The notes beneath the pieces are model-generated. The model saw nothing but the letters and a program-made list of their open reading frames with translations, was not told the origin of the DNA and searched no databases. This document shows positions 1 through 6,554 of a stretch of DNA of 9,166 nucleotides, one piece after another. The position numbers and the translations under genes were made by a program. Position 1 is the first letter of the stretch. Every line of letters begins with the position of its first letter. Source of the stretch: Acidobacteriaceae bacterium (GTDB lineage Bacteria; Acidobacteriota; Terriglobia; Terriglobales; Acidobacteriaceae); NCBI GenBank assembly GCA_030039895.1, contig JASHUR010000326.1:1-9166 (forward strand), read 5' to 3'.

Positions 1-2
1 TG

Positions 3-362
3 CTGGCGCGGGGAGAGTCAAAGACCGCGGCTCTGCTGAAGGCCGCTGAATGGCTGGAAGAGGTGGAACTGGGCGACCGGGCCGAACACCGGGCCGGTGA
101 GCTTTCCGGTGGCGAACAACAGCGTGTATCGCTGGCGCGCGCCCTTGTGACTGGACCAAAAGTTCTTCTGGCAGACGAGCCTACGGGCGATCTTGACAGC
201 AGAACTTCAGGGGTTGTTTTTGATTTGGTGGAACGATTGCACCAGATGCATCATTTGACATCGATCATCGTGACGCACAATATGTCGTTGGCTGAGCGAT
301 GCAGCAGGGTTTTGCGGCTGGAAAAAGGCCGCTTGCAGGATGTCTCTCCGTTGGCAAGCTAA
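3..362 (+). CDS. lolD: LolD-like ABC transporter ATP-binding protein (C-terminal part, 5' end outside window)
   Basis: The frame is open from the window edge to a TAA at 360-362 and gives 119 residues, about half of a usual 220-235 residue LolD/MacB-type ATPase. Visible in order are the ABC signature LSGGEQQR (residues 34-41 of the visible part), Walker B VLLADE with the following PTGDLD D-loop (54-65), and the switch histidine in IIVTHN (His92). The Walker A half lies upstream of the window. The signature, the DEPTGDLD string and the short tail ending in KGRLQ resemble LolD, the cytoplasmic ATPase that powers LolC/E in releasing lipoproteins from the inner membrane toward the outer membrane. 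MacB-like or FtsE-like exporters share these motifs, so the family (type VII ABC ATPase) is secure while the LolD name is an inference. The permease partner is presumably upstream. clpC starts 191 bases downstream, so co-transcription is possible but not shown. Confidence 0.85.
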   Translation: MARGESKTAALLKAAEWLEEVELGDRAEHRAGELSGGEQQRVSLARALVTGPKVLLADEPTGDLDSRTSGVVFDLVERLHQMHHLTSIIVTHNMSLAERCSRVLRLEKGRLQDVSPLAS

Positions 363-543
363 GCGGAGAGCTGGCAGTAGGGCAATTGCGGGATTTGGAT
401 GCGGAAGAGCGCACCCAGCCCGAAGGCCGCTCCACCACTGGCCCAGGATTTAAGGCCGGGGCGGCGATTTGGACGAAGGCGCTGAGTATTTTCAGTACCT
501 GCGGGGTTTAAGCCGGCAGGACCGGAACGATTCAGAGGCCTTT

Positions 544-550
544 GAGGGGG
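544..550 (+). promoter_or_regulatory. Ribosome binding site deciding the clpC start
   Basis: The string GAGGGGG ends three bases before ATG 554, so its GAGG core sits six bases upstream. It supports ATG 554 (protein starting MFERYTEK, matching the usual ClpC N-terminus) over the in-frame TTG at 542, which would place the start upstream of this site and add only four non-conserved residues. Confidence 0.7.
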
Positions 551-553
551 AAT

Positions 554-3007
554 ATGTTCGAACGCTACACGGAAAAGGCACGGCGCGTTATCTTCTTCGC
601 CCGGTATGAGGCCAGCCAGTTCGGCTCGCCTTACATCGAGACGGAACACCTGCTGCTTGGCCTCCTCCGCGAGGACAAGGCGCTGACCAACCGCTTTCTT
701 CGCTCACACGCATCTGTTGAATCCATTCGTAAGCAGATTGAAGGACATACCACCATTCGCGAGAAAGTTTCGACTTCGGTCGACTTGCCGCTCTCGAATG
801 AGTGCAAACGCGTTCTGGCCTATGCAGCTGAGGAAGCTGAGCGGCTGTCGCACAAGCACATCGGAACCGAGCACCTGCTGCTCGGCCTGCTGCGCGAGGA
901 AAAGTGCTTCGCGGCGGAGATTTTGCAGGAGCGCGGGCTGAAGCTGGCCGCGATCCGTGACGAGCTGGCGCGGACCACGCAGGAGAAAGCCCCGCAGCAA
1001 CAGCGCAGCCGCGAGTCAAGTCTGCTGGCGGAGTTCTCGCGCGACCTGACCCAGGCGGCGCTCGACAACCAGCTTGATCCGCTGGTGGGTCGCGACGCCG
1101 AGCTGGAGCGCGTGGTGCAGATTCTGTGCCGCCGTACCAAGAACAATCCGGTGCTGATCGGCGAGCCGGGCGTTGGCAAAACAGCCATCGTCGAAGGACT
1201 CGCGCAGCGCATCGCAGACGGCGACGTTCCCAGCTTCCTTTCCGAGAAGAAGGTGCTGGCGCTCGATTTGTCTCTGATTGTGGCGGGCACCAAATACCGC
1301 GGGCAGTTTGAAGAACGCCTGAAGACCATCATGAAGGAGCTGATGGAGAACCAGAACTCCATCGTGTTCATCGACGAGCTGCATACGCTGGTGGGCGCGG
1401 GCTCGGCGGAGGGATCGCTCGACGCGGCCAACATCCTCAAACCGGCGCTCTCGCGCGGCGAGATCCAGTGCATCGGCGCAACCACGCCGGGCGAATATCG
1501 CAAGTCGATCGAGAAGGACCGCTCGCTCGAACGGCGCTTCCAGGCTGTGAAGGTGCCGCCGCCAAGCGAAGAGGACGCGGTGAAGATCATCATGGGCATC
1601 AAGGACCGCTATGAGAAGTTCCATGCGGTCAGCTATACGGATGATTCGATCAATTTTGCGGTGTCGCACTCGAACCGCTATATCCCCGACCGCTTCCTGC
1701 CGGACAAGGCCATCGACCTGATCGACGAGGCCGGCGCACGCGTGAAGCTGCGCCAGACCTCCCTGCCCGAAGAGATCACCGAGGTGCAGAAGCGGATCAA
1801 GTTCATTGTGCACCGCATGGAGAACGCCATTGCGAATCACGAGTTTGAAAAGGCGCGCTTCTACTCTGACGAAGAACGCAAGGAACGCGAGAACCTGCGC
1901 ACCCTGCGTGATAAATATCACCTCGACGACTCGACGGCAGGCATCGTCGGCCGTGAGGACATTGAGGACGTGGTGAGCCGCTGGACCGGCGTGCCCGTCA
2001 CTTCCATCAAGGAAGAAGAAACGCAAAAGCTGCTGCGCGTGGAGGAGGAGCTGCACAAGCGCGTCATTTCGCAGGACAAGGCGATCTCGGCGCTGGCGCG
2101 GGCCATTCGCCGATCGCGCGCGGGCCTCAAGTCTCCGCACCGCCCCATCGGATCGTTCCTGTTCCTCGGACCGACCGGCGTAGGCAAGACAGAGATGGCG
2201 CGCACGCTGGCGCAGTTCCTGTTCGGATCAGAAAAATCGCTGATCCGCTTTGATATGTCGGAGTTCATGGAGAAGCATTCCGTCTCCAAGCTCATCGGCT
2301 CGCCTCCGGGCTATGTGGGCTATGAGGAGGGCGGTCAGCTCACCGAGCGTGTGAAGCGATCGCCGTATTCGGTCGTTCTTCTGGATGAGATCGAGAAGGC
2401 GCACCCGGATGTCTTCAACATCCTGTTGCAGGTGTTTGAAGACGGTCAGTTAACGGACGGCCTCGGCAACACGGTCGACTTCAAGAACACCATCCTCATC
2501 ATGACCTCGAACATCGGGGCGCGGCACCTGCAGCGCAAGCAGGGGTTGGGCTTCCAGAGCGACCGTGAAGACCTGGTGATGGACAAGATCGAAGACCTGG
2601 TGAAGGGCGAGGTCAAGCGCACCTTCAATCCTGAGTTCCTCAACCGTATCGACGAGATCATTCTGTTCCAGTCGCTCACGGATGCGGACCTCATCCAGAT
2701 CGTCGAACTGCTGCTCTCGCAGTTGAACGCCAACCTTGTCTCGAAGGCGATCACGATTTCCGTCACGCACGACGCGAAGAAGTGGATCCTCGATAAGACC
2801 ATGGTCGACCGCACGTATGGGGCGCGTCCGCTGCGCCGCGCACTGCAGAGGTACGTGGAAGATCCGCTGTCGGAGGCGCTGATTGCGGGCAACATTACGG
2901 AGCGTCCCGCGTTCCTCGAGGTCTATCTGGAGAACAATCAGCTCTACTACCGCCCGGTCGGGCAGGAAGGCGCTGAGAAGGTCGAAGGAGTGCTGCTCTA
3001 CAGCTGA
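554..3007 (+). CDS. clpC: ClpC-type AAA+ protein unfoldase (Clp protease ATPase subunit)
   Basis: This 817-residue cytoplasmic Hsp100 ATPase unfolds proteins and feeds them to the ClpP peptidase. The N-terminal domain has two Clp-N repeats, each with the TEHLLLGLLRE string (from residues 30 and 105). The first ATPase domain has Walker A GEPGVGKT (203-210), pore loop KYRG (247-250) and Walker B IVFIDE (270-275). A UVR-like coiled segment (about 413-453, containing FEKARFYSDEERKE) is the ClpC hallmark that separates it from ClpB (long M-domain) and ClpA (none). The second ATPase domain has Walker A GPTGVGKT (539-546), pore loop GYVG (586-589), Walker B VVLLDE (607-612), arginine finger in FLNRID (698) and sensor-2 GARPLRR (756-762). 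LGF at 665-667 is the expected ClpP-docking tripeptide. Glu31 and Glu106 align with the two glutamates of Bacillus ClpC that bind phosphoarginine. I see no CIRCE element or CtsR-type operator in the 191 bases upstream. Length and motifs are complete; no sign of damage. Confidence 0.98.
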   Translation: MFERYTEKARRVIFFARYEASQFGSPYIETEHLLLGLLREDKALTNRFLRSHASVESIRKQIEGHTTIREKVSTSVDLPLSNECKRVLAYAAEEAERLSHKHIGTEHLLLGLLREEKCFAAEILQERGLKLAAIRDELARTTQEKAPQQQRSRESSLLAEFSRDLTQAALDNQLDPLVGRDAELERVVQILCRRTKNNPVLIGEPGVGKTAIVEGLAQRIADGDVPSFLSEKKVLALDLSLIVAGTKYRGQFEERLKTIMKELMENQNSIVFIDELHTLVGAGSAEGSLDAANILKPALSRGEIQCIGATTPGEYRKSIEKDRSLERRFQAVKVPPPSEEDAVKIIMGIKDRYEKFHAVSYTDDSINFAVSHSNRYIPDRFLPDKAIDLIDEAGARVKLRQTSLPEEITEVQKRIKFIVHRMENAIANHEFEKARFYSDEERKERENLRTLRDKYHLDDSTAGIVGREDIEDVVSRWTGVPVTSIKEEETQKLLRVEEELHKRVISQDKAISALARAIRRSRAGLKSPHRPIGSFLFLGPTGVGKTEMARTLAQFLFGSEKSLIRFDMSEFMEKHSVSKLIGSPPGYVGYEEGGQLTERVKRSPYSVVLLDEIEKAHPDVFNILLQVFEDGQLTDGLGNTVDFKNTILIMTSNIGARHLQRKQGLGFQSDREDLVMDKIEDLVKGEVKRTFNPEFLNRIDEIILFQSLTDADLIQIVELLLSQLNANLVSKAITISVTHDAKKWILDKTMVDRTYGARPLRRALQRYVEDPLSEALIAGNITERPAFLEVYLENNQLYYRPVGQEGAEKVEGVLLYS

Positions 3008-3020
3008 CAGCAAAGCGAAG

Positions 3021-3050
3021 AAGCCCTGCCCGCACACGCGGACAGGGCTT
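3021..3050 (+). terminator. Rho-independent terminator after clpC, between convergent genes
   Basis: A 13-base arm (3021-3033) pairs with 3038-3050 across a four-base ACAC loop with a single C-A mismatch. The stem is GC-rich and is followed by TTCTTTT on the plus strand, so it ends clpC transcription. It begins 14 bases after the clpC stop. The flank on the other side (CAAAGCGAAG, giving CTTCGCTTTG on the minus strand) is only weakly T-rich, so a second role in stopping the opposing ytxH-like transcript is possible but weaker. Confidence 0.88.
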
Positions 3051-3071
3051 TTCTTTTGGAGAAGAAAGCTG

Positions 3072-3362
3072 TTAGATAGGCACGACCTTGCGTGCCGCTG
3101 TGTACGCATTAGAAGCGGTATCGACAACGTTATCGGCAATGTCCTTGCCCCGCTTTACATATCGCTCGGCCTGTTCGCTGATAGTGTCCGCGGCTTCCTT
3201 CAAATAGTCGCTGGCATCTTCCAACCCGCGGCGAAGCTGACGGCGGGTCCTGACACCGGATTGCGGCGCATAAATCAGCGCAACGGCGGCTCCAGCAGCA
3301 AATCCTACAGTAAAAACAGCCCATAGCTTAAGGGCGTTCATCAGGTAACGATCGTTACTCAT
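3072..3362 (-). CDS. YtxH-like small membrane protein
   Basis: The protein has 96 residues, starting MSNDRYLMNAL and ending in KVVPI. One hydrophobic segment (about residues 11-31, LKLWAVFTVGFAAGAAVALI) is followed by YAPQSGVRTRRQLRRG, which matches the YtxH family pattern of a glycine/alanine-rich membrane helix, then L(Y/F)AP-x-SG and basic residues. The remaining 50 residues are rich in Ala, Glu, Asp, Lys and Arg and look like an amphipathic helix or coiled coil. The start at 3362 is chosen because AAAGGAG lies eight bases upstream; a longer reading from 3440 would add 26 residues without family character. YtxH proteins are often linked to general stress or envelope functions, but no biochemical activity is established from sequence. 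The gene converges on clpC, with 64 bases between the stop codons. The longer in-frame extension is very unlikely. Confidence 0.87.
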   Translation of the reverse strand: MSNDRYLMNALKLWAVFTVGFAAGAAVALIYAPQSGVRTRRQLRRGLEDASDYLKEAADTISEQAERYVKRGKDIADNVVDTASNAYTAARKVVPI

Positions 3363-3370
3363 GGGTCGCA

Positions 3371-3377
3371 CTCCTTT
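3371..3377 (-). promoter_or_regulatory. Ribosome binding site of the ytxH-like gene
   Basis: Read on the minus strand this is AAAGGAG, eight bases before ATG at 3362-3360. It is the strongest Shine-Dalgarno match in the neighbourhood and decides the start against the upstream in-frame ATG at 3440. Confidence 0.8.
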
Positions 3378-3676
3378 GTTGTTTGGTGGGATAGCAGTTG
3401 CGCAATTTTGGTTGCTGCCACCGGGCGCGCGCGAACCCACAGCATATGCGACCGCCGCGCAAAAATGATTGCATCAGGAACAGTGCAGAGCGTGTGAGCA
3501 CTTGTCAATACTGAGGATCAGGGTTGCCTCGCCCAATAATACACAGGCTTTTTCACAAATCTGTTGAAAATAAGAGCGCAAAATCCTCTTGCAAGGGGCT
3601 CGGTTTTTATGAGAAGCTGCGCGTTTTGCGTAGTGATTGTCTGCTGCCCGGCGGGCGCCGCCGTTATGCAGCGTGT

Positions 3677-3718
3677 GGGGTACAATCGAAGCAATTGCAC
3701 CCCTTGGGTTGCACCCCT
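3677..3718 (+). promoter_or_regulatory. Candidate promoter -10 box within a three-copy GGGGTRCAA motif cluster
   Basis: TACAAT at 3681-3686 fits a sigma-70 -10 box, about 70 bases before ATG 3757, but the -35 position is GC-only and does not match. The box is part of GGGGTACAAT (3677-3686), which pairs as an inverted repeat with ATTGCACCCC (3694-3703), 9 of 10 positions, spacer seven bases. A third copy lies at 3709-3718: TTGCACCCCT occurs perfectly twice, at 3695-3704 and 3709-3718, 14 bases apart. Repeated motifs overlapping a -10 box are the usual layout for a repressor operator. The protein that would bind is unknown. The repeats are seen directly; the promoter and operator roles are inferred. 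Confidence 0.4.
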
Positions 3719-3756
3719 GGATCGCGAAAAACACCACACACATGCCTGGAAATAAG

Positions 3757-4509
3757 ATGCTGCACGCCGCCTCAGTCGCGGGCAAGAATGGGTTCTCTCT
3801 CATCAGCGATGAAAAGTTTCGCGAGTTGTATCTTGCGCTGCTGCAATGCAGCCTGCTTGACGAGCGGCTGCGCACACAGGCGTGCTATGAGCCGTGGACG
3901 GGACATCTGGCCGGCGCTGCCGGAGTGTCCGCCTGCCTGCGCGCGCACGACACAGTAGCACCGACGCCGCGAGGCGTAATCGCTCGGTATCTGCATCAGG
4001 GATTGTTTGACTTTGGCATGTGCAAATCCGCGCCGACATCCGCATCGCATCTGGCAATGGCCAAAGGCGAGGCCTTACGGCACAAGCTTGAGAAACTTGG
4101 CCATATCGTCGTGGTGTACGCCGCCACCGGCGAGCCGGACGCGATGCGCGCCGTCTTTCACGCAGCAGAGCGCCAAACCTTGCCAGTGCTGTATGTGCTT
4201 GAAAGCAGCACTGCGCTGGAGAAGATCTGCGGGAACGTTCCAGTGATCCGCGTGGATGCCACCGATACCGTGGCGGTGTACCGCGTGGCGCATGAATCCG
4301 TATCACGCGCACGCGATGGCGGCGGCCCAACGATCATTGAGTGTGTCATGTGGCCCGGCGAAGGCGGCGATGAGGACCCCTTGGTGAAACTTGAAAATTA
4401 TCTCGCTGCGAAGAAGCTCTTCCGCCGCGACTGGAAGCAGCGCCTGGAAGAGAAATACAGCCGGGCGGTAACGGAAGCCGTCGGCACGATTCGCCCCGTC
4501 GTGATTTGA
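3757..4509 (+). CDS. Truncated, motif-degenerate E1-alpha-like protein (TPP-dependent 2-oxoacid dehydrogenase family)
   Basis: The protein has 250 residues, against roughly 320-380 for a normal pyruvate or branched-chain dehydrogenase E1 alpha. Family resemblance is seen in the N-terminal part (residues 27-82: LLDERLRT, then TGHLAGAAGVSACLRAHD and APTPRGVIARYLHQG), in the central strand and helix (IVVVYAATGE, then LPVLYVLES, 117-150), in VIRVDATDTVAVYRVAHESV with GGGPTIIECVMW (163-199), and in DPLVKLENYLAAKKLF (207-222). The expected GDG...N motif that binds Mg-TPP reads ATGEPDAMR, the glycine-rich GGSMH segment is missing, and the loop normally holding a catalytic histidine (HS.sDDP) is shortened to PGEGGDEDP. 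So it is probably not an active dehydrogenase. No E1 beta or E2 gene is adjacent. The frame is intact, which argues against a fresh pseudogene. Start 3757 has a weak GGA nearby; ATG 3742 is the alternative and adds five residues. Confidence 0.72.
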   Translation: MLHAASVAGKNGFSLISDEKFRELYLALLQCSLLDERLRTQACYEPWTGHLAGAAGVSACLRAHDTVAPTPRGVIARYLHQGLFDFGMCKSAPTSASHLAMAKGEALRHKLEKLGHIVVVYAATGEPDAMRAVFHAAERQTLPVLYVLESSTALEKICGNVPVIRVDATDTVAVYRVAHESVSRARDGGGPTIIECVMWPGEGGDEDPLVKLENYLAAKKLFRRDWKQRLEEKYSRAVTEAVGTIRPVVI

Positions 4510-4523
4510 GAATGCCGCTGACT

Positions 4524-4537
4524 TTTTTTGCAAAAAA
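4524..4537. repeat. Perfect AT palindrome downstream of the E1-alpha-like gene
   Basis: TTTTTTGCAAAAAA is a perfect 14-base palindrome beginning 15 bases after the stop codon. No GC-rich stem precedes the T-run, so it is not a standard intrinsic terminator. It may act as a weak terminator, a bent site or a protein-binding site near the promoter of the Wzi-family gene. None of these is shown. Confidence 0.4.
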
Positions 4538-4652
4538 CGCATCAGACAGACTCATATACACCTGCCTTGAAAATGCTGTAGCCTGAAGCGAGCAAGCTAG
4601 ACAACGATCAGCCCCCGGCCATGACCGGTCCGGCATATCCCCATGATCACCT

Positions 4653-4658
4653 GAGGTG
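4653..4658 (+). promoter_or_regulatory. Ribosome binding site of the Wzi-family gene, within a small inverted repeat
   Basis: GAGGTG ends three bases before GTG 4662. Because GAGGTG pairs with the CACCTC part of the 16S tail, the GAGG core is five bases from the start, an acceptable spacing. An in-frame TAA at 4659-4661 rules out any earlier start. The site is the right arm of CACCTGAGGTG (4648-4658, four-base stem, three-base loop), which could weakly mask it. Confidence 0.6.
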
Positions 4659-4661
4659 TAA

Positions 4662-6494
4662 GTGAGAACTGTCCCGTCGATTCTTTTGCTGGCTGTGCTG
4701 GGATCCGGTCTTTCTTCCGCTATCGCGCAATCCGGCATGACGGGCCGCCCCGAACAGATTGCATTTACGGGCGCGGCTCCAGCGCAACAGCAGCAGCAAG
4801 GTCTTCCTGCGAACTACCATCCGGCGTCCCCCATTATTTACACCAGTTCTCTCGGTTCGACCTATGTGCCCATGGACAGCTGGGTGTACCCGGCGCTGGA
4901 CCGCCTGCACAGCATGGGATATCTGGACACGGCCTATATGGGCATACGTCCCTGGACGCGGCTGAGCATTGCGCATATGCTCCAGGCCACAGCCGACAAG
5001 ATTGACGCCAACCCGAACGACGATGAGGCGCGCGAGATCTACCTGGCGCTCGAAGACGAGTTTTCTCCCGACCAGGAAGGCCCCAGCAGCCTGCGCACAG
5101 CCCAGGCAGACATCGACAGTGTGTACAGCATCTTCCGCGGCATTACCGACACGCCGCTGAACGACAGCTACCACCTCGGGCAAACCATCGTGAATGATTA
5201 TGGACGCCCGTACCAGGCCGGCTTCAACGACTATTCGGGCTTCAGCGCGCGGGCTGACGCAGGGCGCTTCTCGCTCTATTTCCGCGGTGAATATCAACAT
5301 GCGCCAAGCGCCACTGGTTATTCACTGGCCCAGGCCACCTACCTCTCGCAAAGTGTTGATCTGATCAACTTCGCCGCAAACCCAGTACAGGCCACGATCC
5401 CTCTGGGCCCGATTGCAGCAGAAAATAATTTCCGAATCATTGAGGCCAGCATCTCTTACCATCTGCTTGGACATGAGATTTCATTCGGCAAAAACGACCA
5501 GTGGTTGAGCCCCGCTTACGGCGGCGCGATGTCATGGAGCACAAATGCAGAGGCACCATACACCTTTGAGATCAACCGCGTGGAGCCGCTGCGCATTCCC
5601 TTGCTCTCGCGCGTCACGGGGCCGTTCCGTTATGAGTTCTTTGTCGGCAGCCTGAAAGGCCATACCCATCCAAATTCGCCCTGGGTGCACACGGAGAAGA
5701 TCAGCTTTAAGCCAACGCACGACCTGGAGTTCGGCTTTGAGCGCACTGTGATCTGGGGCGGACGCGGGCACGGCTGCTACAACCCCAGCACCGGCGAAAT
5801 CGACCCTTGCAATGAGCCGATCACGCTGCACACCTTTTTGAAGAGCTTTTTCAGCATCCAAAACGTATCCTACGCCGAGAAGTTCTCGCGCGACGATCCG
5901 GGCGCGCGCTTTGGCAGCTTCGACTTTGACTACCGCCTTCCCTACCTGAGCCATTGGATCACGCTGTATGCGGATTCCGAGGCGCACGACGATGTGAACC
6001 CAATCAGTGCGCCGCGGCGCTCGGCTGTTCGCCCCGGCATCTACCTTTCGCGCTTCCCCGGTTTGCAACATCTTGACCTGCGGGTGGAAGGGGTATCGAC
6101 CGATCCAGTCAGCGACGAGAATGCGAATGGTAACTTCCTCTTCTGGGAAACCGTCCAGAAACAGGGCACGACGAATAAGGGCTACCTGTTCAGCGACGCC
6201 ATTGGGCGAGACGCCAAGGGTGGACAAGCGTGGCTCACCTGGCACCTCTCGCCAAAGGAGTTCGCGCAGTTCTCCTACCGCAATGTCAAGGCGGACCAGA
6301 AGTTCATTCCTTCCGGCACCACGCAGAACGATTACCAGTTCGCGGTGCAGAAGCGCTTCCTGAAGGACATCGAAGTGCGCGGCTGGGTGCAGGCCGAGCG
6401 CTGGGTCGCCCCGTTTTATCAGCCGGGCGTGCACCACGACACGACTGTGCAGGCGCAGATCATCTGGCATCTCGGACAGCATGCCTCTCTGTAA
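4662..6494 (+). CDS. Wzi-family capsule-assembly outer-membrane protein
   Basis: The protein has 610 residues from a GTG start. Residues 1-22 are a signal peptide (Arg2, hydrophobic SILLLAVLGSGLSSA, AIA before Gln23). A short five-Gln run follows (42-46), then the family's N-terminal helical region with YVPMDSWVYPALDRLHSMGY and IRPWTRLSIAHML. The rest is rich in alternating polar/aromatic strands typical of an outer-membrane beta-barrel, with family strings such as FDFDYRLPYLSHWITLYADS, PRRSAVRPGIYLSRFPG and LDLRVEGVSTDP, and a final strand TVQAQIIWHL. Escherichia coli Wzi is an 18-strand barrel lectin that anchors group 1 capsule to the cell surface; acidobacterial members are usually unlinked to a capsule locus, and none is visible here. 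The only two cysteines (372 and 383) bracket a short loop. A role in exopolysaccharide attachment or export is inferred from family membership only. It is probably monocistronic: 152 bases separate it from the gene before, and a terminator follows. Confidence 0.88.
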   Translation: MRTVPSILLLAVLGSGLSSAIAQSGMTGRPEQIAFTGAAPAQQQQQGLPANYHPASPIIYTSSLGSTYVPMDSWVYPALDRLHSMGYLDTAYMGIRPWTRLSIAHMLQATADKIDANPNDDEAREIYLALEDEFSPDQEGPSSLRTAQADIDSVYSIFRGITDTPLNDSYHLGQTIVNDYGRPYQAGFNDYSGFSARADAGRFSLYFRGEYQHAPSATGYSLAQATYLSQSVDLINFAANPVQATIPLGPIAAENNFRIIEASISYHLLGHEISFGKNDQWLSPAYGGAMSWSTNAEAPYTFEINRVEPLRIPLLSRVTGPFRYEFFVGSLKGHTHPNSPWVHTEKISFKPTHDLEFGFERTVIWGGRGHGCYNPSTGEIDPCNEPITLHTFLKSFFSIQNVSYAEKFSRDDPGARFGSFDFDYRLPYLSHWITLYADSEAHDDVNPISAPRRSAVRPGIYLSRFPGLQHLDLRVEGVSTDPVSDENANGNFLFWETVQKQGTTNKGYLFSDAIGRDAKGGQAWLTWHLSPKEFAQFSYRNVKADQKFIPSGTTQNDYQFAVQKRFLKDIEVRGWVQAERWVAPFYQPGVHHDTTVQAQIIWHLGQHASL

Positions 6495-6509
6495 CCATCG
6501 CCAAGCACA

Positions 6510-6539
6510 AAACGCCCCCATCGCACAATGAGGGCGTTT
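6510..6539 (+). terminator. Rho-independent terminator after the Wzi-family gene
   Basis: A 12-base arm (6510-6521, AAACGCCCCCAT) pairs with 6528-6539 (ATGAGGGCGTTT) around a six-base loop, with one C-A mismatch. CGTTTTGG follows on the plus strand. It lies 15 bases after the Wzi-family stop and 15 bases before the end of the convergent gpmI. The A-run at its left edge reads as a short T-run on the minus strand, so it may serve both genes. Confidence 0.85.
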
Positions 6540-6554
6540 CGTTTTGGATGAAAG

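Larger units (their letters stand above)
3363..3756. other. Gene-poor divergent intergenic region
   Basis: These 394 bases lie between the divergent starts of the ytxH-like gene and the E1-alpha-like gene, so both promoters should be here. The middle (about 3460-3640) is visibly more AT-rich than the flanking genes. It holds a perfect 8-base palindrome TTGCGCAA (3398-3405), a near-palindrome CCTCTTGCAAGGGG (3585-3598) followed by CTCGGTTTTTA, and the GGGGTRCAA cluster listed separately. Open frames from 3564, 3609 or 3637 lack a convincing ribosome binding site and a recognisable product. I see no tRNA or known structured RNA. Confidence 0.6.

Noticed and set aside
1016..2140. 374-residue open frame antisense to clpC
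   Set aside because: It is a shadow of a GC-rich coding region: no ribosome binding site, no recognisable domain, and the plus strand is unmistakably ClpC across the whole interval.
3403..3425. Sigma-54-like promoter on the minus strand (TGGCAG...TTGC)
   Set aside because: The spacing between the GG and GC elements is 14 bases and not the required 10.
3637..3756. N-terminal extension of the E1-alpha-like protein
   Set aside because: The extra 40 residues have no family similarity and no ribosome binding site at the non-ATG start, and they would overlap the promoter-like TACAAT and its repeats.
3609..3758. Small open frame of 49 residues with a Cys-rich, lipoprotein-like start (MRSCAFCVVIVCC)
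   Set aside because: No Shine-Dalgarno sequence, no charged n-region or proper lipobox, and it runs through the motif cluster and promoter candidate of the next gene.
3990..4110. Frameshift as the cause of the missing segment in the E1-alpha-like gene
   Set aside because: The other two plus-strand frames here do not encode the missing glycine-rich or GGSMH segment, so the shortening looks like a true deletion.
5532..6521. 329-residue open frame antisense to the Wzi-family gene
   Set aside because: Low-complexity, Arg/Val/Ala-rich translation without family resemblance; it runs through the plus-strand terminator and lies opposite a gene with clear motifs.
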